Shown here: in pieces, positions 1 through 4,834 of the stretch
Layout of the letters: the number at the start of each line of letters is the position of its first letter
How positions within the stretch are numbered: the stretch's first letter is position 1
Notes under the pieces: generated by a model
What the model saw: the letters and a program-made list of their open reading frames with translations, nothing else
Database searches by the model: none
What the model was told of the DNA's origin: nothing
NCBI GenBank assembly: GCA_017999015.1
Contig: JAGOBZ010000191.1
Coordinates: 1 to 6,321, forward strand
Origin: Kiritimatiellia bacterium
GTDB taxonomy: Bacteria > Verrucomicrobiota > Kiritimatiellia > RFP12 > UBA1067
Length of the DNA: 6,321 nt
Direction of reading: 5' to 3'
Position numbers and translations under genes: made by a program

Positions 1-27
1 CAATTTCGCCAACCCCCGTGTGACCTT

Positions 28-651
28 ATGCTCGCCATCGTAGATTACAAAGCAGGAAACCTGACCAGTGTGCAACTCGCTTTCGGCGCACTCGGATGCG
101 ATGCGGCTGTGACGTCCGATCCCGCTGTTATACGCGCCGCCGAGCGCGTGGTTTTCCCGGGAGTCGGCGCGGCCGGTGCGGCCATGGCGCATCTCGACGC
201 GCTGGGCCTTGCCCCGGCCCTGCGCGATGTCACCGCGCGCGGAATTCCCTTTCTCGGCATCTGCCTGGGCACCCAGATCCTGTTTGACACCTCCGAGGAG
301 GACGGCGGCACCGTGACGCTCGGCCTGCTGCCCGGCCGCGCCGTGCGTTTCCGTCCCAGCGACCGGCGCGACAAGGTGCCGCAGATCGGCTGGAACCAGG
401 TGAAGGCCGCGCGCCCGCATCCGCTGTTATCCGGCATCGCCGACGAGAGCGAATTTTACTTCGTTCACAGTTATTATCCTGCGCCTGACGCCCCGTCTTT
501 GACGCTCGGCACCACTTGCTACGCCGGGGTGACCTTCAGCTCGATGGTCGCGCGCGGCAACGTGGCCGCCACCCAATTTCATCCTGAAAAATCGGGCCGC
601 ATCGGCCTGCGCCTGCTTGAAAACTTTCTGCGGTGGACACCGGACATCTGA
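28..651 (+). CDS. hisH: Imidazole glycerol phosphate synthase, glutaminase subunit HisH
   Basis: HisH hydrolyses glutamine and passes the ammonia to HisF, forming the heterodimer that makes imidazole glycerol phosphate and AICAR in histidine biosynthesis (cytoplasm). The 207-residue protein has the usual length and is a class I (triad) glutamine amidotransferase. It starts with the typical IVDYKAGNL segment, has the oxyanion-region PGVG at residues 44-47, the nucleophile elbow GICLGTQ with Cys79, and the QFHPEKS motif supplying His185 and Glu187. Thr replaces the more common Met after LG in the elbow, a substitution I would expect to be neutral. The ATG at 28 gives the canonical N-terminus. 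No Shine-Dalgarno sequence is visible in the 27 bases before it, but a TGA at 21-23 may be the stop of an upstream gene, so translation could be coupled. hisF follows after 34 bp, indicating an operon. Confidence 0.97.
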   Translation: MLAIVDYKAGNLTSVQLAFGALGCDAAVTSDPAVIRAAERVVFPGVGAAGAAMAHLDALGLAPALRDVTARGIPFLGICLGTQILFDTSEEDGGTVTLGLLPGRAVRFRPSDRRDKVPQIGWNQVKAARPHPLLSGIADESEFYFVHSYYPAPDAPSLTLGTTCYAGVTFSSMVARGNVAATQFHPEKSGRIGLRLLENFLRWTPDI

Positions 652-685
652 CGGCCGGCTCCCCCGCGACACCCCGCTGAACGCC

Positions 686-1465
686 ATGCTCACAAAACGC
701 ATCATACCTTGCCTGGACATCATCAACCGGCGCGTCACCAAGGGCGTCAAGTTCGCCAACAACATCGATTTGGGCGATCCTGTCGACATGGCCGTGCGCT
801 ACGCTGAAGACGGCTGCGACGAACTGGTGGTGTACGACATCACCGCGTCGGCCGAACAGCGACCGATCGACATCGGTATGGTGCGCGAGGTCGCGCGCGC
901 CATCCGCATCCCGTTTGCGGTGGGCGGCGGCATCGCAACACTCGACGATATGTCGCGCGTGCTGCTGGCGGGCGCCGAGAAAATCTCGGTCAACTCGCTG
1001 GCCGTGCGCACCCCGTCGATCATTGCCGACGGCGCGCGCGCGTTCGGCAACCAGTGCATGGTACTGGGCATGGACCCAGTGGCGACCGCAGACCGCGCGC
1101 GTTGTCCCAGCGGCTACGAAGTCACCACGCGCGGATTCCGCGAGCGGACCGGCATGGATGCTGTCGTGTGGGCGCGCCGCGCAGAAGCGCTCGGCGCGGG
1201 CGAGATCGTGGTGAACTCGGTCGATGCGGACGGCACGCGCGCCGGTTTTGAGCTGACCATCACCCGGCTGATCGCGGAGGCGGTGAACATCCCCGTCGTG
1301 GCCTCGGGCGGGGCGGGGTGCGCCGCGCATCTGCACGACGCTTTTCTTCTTGCAGGAGCGGATGCGGCGATCGTGGCTGGCATCCTGCACACAGGGCACA
1401 CCACCCTAGCCCAGCTCAAGCTCGAGCTTCACGCCTGTGGCGTCCCGATACGCATGCACTGGTAG
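686..1465 (+). CDS. hisF: Imidazole glycerol phosphate synthase, cyclase subunit HisF
   Basis: HisF is the (beta/alpha)8-barrel cyclase that combines PRFAR with ammonia from HisH to give imidazole glycerol phosphate and AICAR. With the start at 686 the protein is 259 residues and begins MLTKRIIPCLDI, the family's standard N-terminus; an in-frame ATG at 617, inside hisH, would add 23 unconserved residues and is rejected. Catalytic Asp11 (IIPCLD) and Asp130 (GMDP) fall at the positions known for Thermotoga HisF. The four charged residues that form the ammonia gate there (Arg5, Glu46, Lys99, Glu167) are also all at the same numbers. Phosphate-binding glycines are at 80-82 (VGGGI) and 207-211 (SGGAG), and NSVDADGT lies at 177-184. 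No Shine-Dalgarno sequence is obvious before the ATG, so coupling to hisH is likely. The gene ends 10 bp from the convergent hydrolase gene. Confidence 0.97.
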   Translation: MLTKRIIPCLDIINRRVTKGVKFANNIDLGDPVDMAVRYAEDGCDELVVYDITASAEQRPIDIGMVREVARAIRIPFAVGGGIATLDDMSRVLLAGAEKISVNSLAVRTPSIIADGARAFGNQCMVLGMDPVATADRARCPSGYEVTTRGFRERTGMDAVVWARRAEALGAGEIVVNSVDADGTRAGFELTITRLIAEAVNIPVVASGGAGCAAHLHDAFLLAGADAAIVAGILHTGHTTLAQLKLELHACGVPIRMHW

Positions 1466-1475
1466 AGCAGCAGGC

Positions 1476-3812
1476 TCACGGGGCTTTGGCTGCCGCCATC
1501 ATCTGCTGCATCAGGGCGCGCTTGTCTTGCCAGGTATCGCGCAACGAACCGATACGGATGCGCTGGCGGAACTGGTCAAGCTTCATCCTCGTGGCGGGCG
1601 TGACGCGCACACGGACGGGCCGCTCAGGCTCAAGGCAGAAGAAGTTGTCATCGTACCGGGCGTCCATGCCCTCCAGCGAGATCCAGACCCAGAGCGCCGG
1701 GTGGCGGCTCGTGAGAATCACGGCGAAACTGTTGTCGTCCCACGCGCGGATTTCGGCCCGCATCCGCGGCGGCTGTGAATGCATTTCGCGCCACGCGCAG
1801 AAGGGCACGATGTGCCACGCCACAGGATTGCCCTGCTCGTCGATCAGGTAGAGCCAAAGCAAGAGATTGGACGCTCCGTATTTGCGCAGCGCCTCGCCGA
1901 CTTTGACCGTCACCGGTTTCTCGCGCGAAGCCGGCCCGAGCGTGACTTTTTTTGAGCCTTCGCCAACCGTAGCGCCCTCCATTTGCGTCATGCGCCACTG
2001 CACCTCGCCCTTGAAAGGCTTGGCGGCATCATTGAAGACAAAAACCTCCACCGCCGCCCCCTGACGGCGGTCCGCAAGGGCCAACGGAGCGAAGAAGCGA
2101 CGCGCCACAAAGTGAAGGGCTTTCCACCGGCCGTCGGCATCCACCGACGAGCAGCTCGCCATGGGCCAGCAGTCATTGAAGTGCCAGAAAATCGCTCCTC
2201 CCTGTCCGTCGGCCGCCTCGCATCGCCCGAGCATGATCTGCTGTTTGACGGCCAGCGCCTGCTGGATCTGGCTCAACCACAACGTGTTTTCAAACCCGAA
2301 CGGCATCATGAACTCATCCACGCAGGCAGCGAAAATGCGTTTGGCGCCGTCTGCAGGCGACATGTGAAACAAACAGGCAGGGTGCGACACATTGCGTTCG
2401 GACTCGGCGAGGTAGGCGGCCGCCGCGCGCGGCTCAGGGAAAGCGGGCAGACTCTGAAAACTCGGACTCCCGCCTAAAGAAAACGGATCATGCGCCATCG
2501 GCGGCAAACACGGCCGGCCGGGATCTTCACGCCGCACGGCTTCATCGACGGCCGCAACATACGCGGCATGCACGCCGCGTCCGCCGCCATCCCCGCAGCA
2601 CCACATCACCACACAGGGATGGTGGCGCAGCCGCCGGATCGCGCCAGCGACCTCACGCGCGCAGTCCGCGATCGCCGCCCCGTCCGGCGCTCCCGACTGC
2701 GCCTCGCAAAACATCATGTCTTGCCACACGCAGATTCCGTACTCGTCACACAGATCGTAAAAGGCTTCATTCTCGTATACGCCGCCTCCCCAAACGCGCA
2801 GGCAGTTCATATTGGCGACCGCCGCAGCCTTAACGAGGCGCGCATACTCCACGCGCGTCAGGCGCGCGACATAGAGGTCGGCCGGCATCCAGCTCGCGCC
2901 CTTCAGAAACATCGGCAGCCCGTTGATGAAAAAACGCCGCGAAAGCTGTCCCGGCACATGGGTTTCTTCCATGCGGAAATCTCGCAGCCCGATGCGCCGC
3001 GCGATATGCTCGTGGCATGTGCGCCCCGTCAGCACGTCAACCGTGACCTCGTACAGAGGCTGCTCCCCCATGCCGGCCGGCCACCAAAGCTGAGGGTTCT
3101 TGACCAAAAGGTTCAGCGACAAATGATCCGCGTTCAGAATGCCGCGCGCCTCATGGAGAATATTGCCCTTGTAACAGACACGGACCAAAACCTCGAGATG
3201 CATCTCGGGGCGGAAGCGCTCTGCGTCCACCTCCACAGTCAAGCCGACCACCCCTGCAACTGAATGATCTTGGAGGATGACCACCTGACGCACGCGCACA
3301 TGAGAGAACGCCAACACCGACACGCCGCGGCAGAGTCCAACCGTTTCCGATTTGGGCTGCCAAAGGCCGAGCGACGACGACGCCTGACGGCGCGGGAGTC
3401 GGCCGGCGCGGTGGTCGGATGCGGTGGCTGCGGCCGCGAACACCACGGCCAGCTTGTTCTTCCCGGGCTTGATGAGCGCCTTCACATCGCACTCCAGCGC
3501 TTCGAAAGCGCTCGTCGAACATCCAAGTTCTGTGTCGTTAAGCGACACGACCGAGTGCCCGTCAAGTCCGTCTAACCGCAGCACCACGCTGTCGAAACCC
3601 GAAAAATCTTCGGACACAAAAACCTTTTCGTAAACCCACGCGCTTTCGCATAAGCCCGACAGGCGCTCAAGCGCTCTACCTGAAATCGGGTCTTCAATCT
3701 CTTGCACAGCCAGAAGGTCAGCATGTACACAGCCCGGCACCTGTGCCGGCAGGCTTTTCTTCGCTCCTTCTTTTCGTACACTCCAGTCGCCTGATAAATC
3801 TATTCGTCTCAT
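1476..3812 (-). CDS. Beta-mannosidase-like glycoside hydrolase family 2 protein lacking the acid/base Glu
   Basis: A 778-residue GH2 protein of the beta-mannosidase type; these are normally exo-enzymes releasing mannose from beta-mannosides. No signal peptide is seen (starts MRRIDLSGDW), so it is probably cytoplasmic. Order of regions: N-terminal jelly-roll sugar-binding domain (about 1-175, with VPGCVHADLLA), immunoglobulin-like domain (about 180-280, with QLWWPAGMGEQPLY), TIM barrel (about 290-580), then C-terminal beta domains (NFFCLEPERPVRV near 723-735). Barrel signatures present are INGLPMFLKGASWMP, RVWGGGVYEN (339-348), VWQDMMF (362-368), a DEF at 499-501 whose Glu500 aligns with the nucleophile, and IFWHFNDCWPMAS followed by GRWKALH. 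The family W-C-G-N-N-E acid/base motif instead reads WCCGDGG (404-410), and the usual G-D-x-H motif before the nucleophile is not found. The reading frame is intact, so this is substitution, not breakage. It could be a pseudoenzyme or an enzyme of altered mechanism or substrate; the family call is firm, the activity is not. Confidence 0.9.
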   Translation of the reverse strand: MRRIDLSGDWSVRKEGAKKSLPAQVPGCVHADLLAVQEIEDPISGRALERLSGLCESAWVYEKVFVSEDFSGFDSVVLRLDGLDGHSVVSLNDTELGCSTSAFEALECDVKALIKPGKNKLAVVFAAAATASDHRAGRLPRRQASSSLGLWQPKSETVGLCRGVSVLAFSHVRVRQVVILQDHSVAGVVGLTVEVDAERFRPEMHLEVLVRVCYKGNILHEARGILNADHLSLNLLVKNPQLWWPAGMGEQPLYEVTVDVLTGRTCHEHIARRIGLRDFRMEETHVPGQLSRRFFINGLPMFLKGASWMPADLYVARLTRVEYARLVKAAAVANMNCLRVWGGGVYENEAFYDLCDEYGICVWQDMMFCEAQSGAPDGAAIADCAREVAGAIRRLRHHPCVVMWCCGDGGGRGVHAAYVAAVDEAVRREDPGRPCLPPMAHDPFSLGGSPSFQSLPAFPEPRAAAAYLAESERNVSHPACLFHMSPADGAKRIFAACVDEFMMPFGFENTLWLSQIQQALAVKQQIMLGRCEAADGQGGAIFWHFNDCWPMASCSSVDADGRWKALHFVARRFFAPLALADRRQGAAVEVFVFNDAAKPFKGEVQWRMTQMEGATVGEGSKKVTLGPASREKPVTVKVGEALRKYGASNLLLWLYLIDEQGNPVAWHIVPFCAWREMHSQPPRMRAEIRAWDDNSFAVILTSRHPALWVWISLEGMDARYDDNFFCLEPERPVRVRVTPATRMKLDQFRQRIRIGSLRDTWQDKRALMQQMMAAAKAP

Positions 3813-3852
3813 CGTAACGTCTCACTTGTACCGGATCTACACTCGCATCCGC

Positions 3853-3881
3853 ATTGTCGCAGACACCCCTGGCAAAGTCAA
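3853..3881 (-). promoter_or_regulatory. Predicted sigma70-type promoter of the GH2 gene
   Basis: Read on the minus strand, TTGACT (3881-3876, 5 of 6 to the -35 consensus) is followed by a 17-bp spacer and GACAAT (3858-3853, 4 of 6 to the -10 consensus). Transcription would begin near 3846, giving a leader of roughly 34 nt before the ATG at 3812. Only a weak Shine-Dalgarno-like GTGAG lies in that leader. The spacing is optimal and the site is directly upstream of a gene, but no start site has been measured. Confidence 0.6.
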
Positions 3882-3898
3882 TCCATCGCACCCAAGGA

Positions 3899-3919
3899 GT
3901 TAGGATTTAGGATTTAGGA
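3899..3919 (+). repeat. Left heptamer array (three units of KTTAGGA)
   Basis: Three tandem 7-bp units: one GTTAGGA and two TTTAGGA, preceded by GGA. It forms the left arm of the 210-bp element and has the reverse orientation to the right array. Confidence 0.75.
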
Positions 3920-4026
3920 ATTGAATGCGAAACCACCCCACAAAAGCAGGGCGTGCCATTGAGTTTGAGCTGCTGGCCAGTCTCGATCTGGGCGCGGGAA
4001 TTTTTGTCTTCATCATGAAAACACAC
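3907..4026 (-). other. Possible small ORF inside the repeat-bounded element (39 codons, GTG start)
   Basis: The frame is open for 62 codons on the minus strand (4095 to 3907), beginning within the right array and stopping within the left array. The first plausible start is GTG at 4026-4024, four bases after a run of six G. Read this way it gives 39 residues, containing the segments CFHDEDKNSR and NGTPCFCGVVS. The full open frame has two Cys-x-Cys pairs (CVC and CFC), which might suggest metal binding if it is expressed. A strong Shine-Dalgarno-like AAGGAGG occurs at 4060-4054 but is too far from this start. I do not recognise the peptide and the frame may be open by chance. Confidence 0.15.
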
Positions 4027-4044
4027 GCAACCCCCCTTTGTTGA
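3925..4044 (+). other. Possible small ORF on the plus strand of the element (39 codons)
   Basis: An ATG at 3925 opens 39 codons ending in TGA at 4042-4044, starting MRNHPTKAGR and containing a short hydrophobic run GAGIFVFIM. The last left-hand repeat unit places AGGA (3916-3919) five bases before the ATG, a passable ribosome binding site. No promoter is evident and the frame overlaps an equally long one on the other strand, so at most one is likely to be real. No family is recognised. Confidence 0.15.
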
Positions 4045-4079
4045 ATCTTTTAACCTCCTTGTCTCCAAGGTATTAAAAC

Positions 4080-4104
4080 TCCTAACTCCTAACTCCTAAC
4101 TCCT
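4080..4104 (-). repeat. Right heptamer array (three units of GTTAGGA plus a partial unit)
   Basis: On the plus strand this is TCCTAAC repeated three times plus TCCT; on the minus strand it is GTTAGGA in tandem. It is the inverted partner of the left array and is the more regular of the two. Confidence 0.8.
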
Positions 4105-4118
4105 CCTTCGGGGGCGGT

Positions 4119-4133
4119 TTCAACAAAGTTGAA
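4119..4133. promoter_or_regulatory. Short perfect inverted repeat upstream of the efp promoter
   Basis: TTCAAC, a 3-base spacer AAA, then GTTGAA: a perfect 6-bp dyad ending 34 bases before the efp -35 box. Its position would suit a regulator site, but a 6-bp dyad can arise by chance and there is no known operator match. It could equally form a tiny hairpin. Confidence 0.25.
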
Positions 4134-4167
4134 TCGCACATCCTCCTTCCTTCCCTTGTCGCGCAAC

Positions 4168-4197
4168 TTGACAGGCAGCGGGGCACCTCTGTAACAT
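4168..4197 (+). promoter_or_regulatory. Predicted sigma70-type promoter of efp
   Basis: A perfect TTGACA -35 box (4168-4173) is followed by an 18-bp spacer and TAACAT (4192-4197, 4 of 6 to the -10 consensus). Transcription would begin near 4204, about 23 nt before the chosen efp start and just upstream of its ribosome binding site. Confidence 0.55.
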
Positions 4198-4214
4198 GAA
4201 ACCCATTCAAACCC

Positions 4215-4220
4215 AAGAGG
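4215..4220 (+). promoter_or_regulatory. Ribosome binding site that decides the efp start
   Basis: AAGAGG abuts the ATG at 4221, which leaves no spacer, but sits six bases before the second in-frame ATG at 4227. Normal spacing therefore favours 4227. Confidence 0.6.
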
Positions 4221-4226
4221 ATGACT

Positions 4227-4796
4227 ATGCTTGACGTATCCGATCTGCGCAAAGGTGCAAAAATTCAGTTGGACGACGGCCAGCCGTGGCTGGTCACGGA
4301 ATTTGACTTCAGTAAGCCCGGTAAAGGGCAGGCCATCTACAACTGCAAGCTGAAGAACATGCTGACCGGCACAACCATGAGCAAAAGCTTCCGTTCGAAC
4401 GACAAGTTCGAAAAACCGGAGCTGATCCAAAAGCAGGTGCGCTTCTCGTACGAAAATGGCGGCCAATATGTGTTTCAAGACGAGAACTTTGAAGAGCTGA
4501 CGATCAGTGAGGCGGTGCTCGGGCGCAACAAGTACTTCCTGATGGACGATATGCCGGTCGACGCCCTCTTCTTCAACGACAAGGTGATCGATCTCGAGCT
4601 GCCGAATCTGGTCGAGCGCACCGTGATTAAATGCGACGTGGGCGCCAAAGGCAACACCGCCGCAGGCAAGGTCACCAAGCCCGCCACCGTCGAAGGCGGA
4701 TACGAGTTGGCCGTCCCGCTCTTCATCAACGAAGGTGACGTGATCCGCATCGACACGCGGACCGGCGAGTACAACGACCGCGCCCGCACGGCGTAA
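4227..4796 (+). CDS. efp: Translation elongation factor P
   Basis: EF-P binds between the ribosomal P and E sites and speeds peptide bond formation at proline runs. With the start at 4227 it is 189 residues, the normal length; the ATG at 4221 would add only Met-Thr and lacks room for the ribosome binding site. Three beta-barrel domains are expected: a KOW-like N-terminal domain (about 1-62) and two OB domains (about 65-127 and 130-187). The loop SKPGKGQA (29-36) carries Lys33 at the tip, the position modified by beta-lysylation or other chemistry in different bacteria; no modifying enzyme is encoded here. The family signature K-x-A-x4-G-x2-L-x-V-P-x2-I-x2-G is matched in full at residues 151-170, and the end DTRTGEYNDR is typical. 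It has its own predicted promoter and is followed after 38 bp by the PHP gene. The canonical loop and ending favour EF-P over the YeiP paralogue. Confidence 0.96.
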   Translation: MLDVSDLRKGAKIQLDDGQPWLVTEFDFSKPGKGQAIYNCKLKNMLTGTTMSKSFRSNDKFEKPELIQKQVRFSYENGGQYVFQDENFEELTISEAVLGRNKYFLMDDMPVDALFFNDKVIDLELPNLVERTVIKCDVGAKGNTAAGKVTKPATVEGGYELAVPLFINEGDVIRIDTRTGEYNDRARTA

Positions 4797-4834
4797 TGTT
4801 AAGCGCCTGTAAGCAGGCCTGTTGAGGGAGCCCC

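Larger units (their letters stand above)
3895..4104. repeat. 210-bp intergenic element bounded by inverted arrays of a 7-bp repeat
   Basis: The left end (3895-3919) reads A-GGA followed by GTTAGGA and two TTTAGGA units. The right end (4104-4080), read on the opposite strand, is A-GGA followed by three GTTAGGA units. The two 25-bp ends are inverted copies with only two G/T mismatches. The interior carries short open frames on both strands and a small hairpin (CCTTG-TCTC-CAAGG, 4057-4070). It lies exactly between the GH2 promoter and the efp promoter, touching neither. No transposase gene is present and no clear target-site duplication was found. It resembles a miniature inverted-repeat element or an intergenic repeat cassette; copy number elsewhere in the genome is unknown. 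Confidence 0.6.

Noticed and set aside
1..23. Possible tail of an upstream gene ending at TGA 21-23
   Set aside because: Seven codons are too few to identify a gene, although an operon partner ending here is plausible.
617..685. Upstream ATG extension of hisF
   Set aside because: It adds 23 unconserved residues overlapping hisH, whereas the start at 686 gives the canonical N-terminus and puts Asp11, Asp130 and the gate residues at their known numbers.
536..1399. Minus-strand open frame (287 codons) opposite hisH/hisF
   Set aside because: It is antisense to two securely identified genes and its translation is rich in Arg, His and Ala with no family signature.
2490..3263. Plus-strand open frame (257 codons) inside the GH2 gene
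   Set aside because: It lies wholly antisense to conserved GH2 domains and shows no motif.
3895..4104. CRISPR array
   Set aside because: The repeats are 7 bp, directly tandem without spacers, and there are no cas genes.
4805..4818. Hairpin GCCTG-TAAG-CAGGC between efp and the PHP gene as a terminator
   Set aside because: The stem is only 5 bp and no T-run follows, so it does not support termination.
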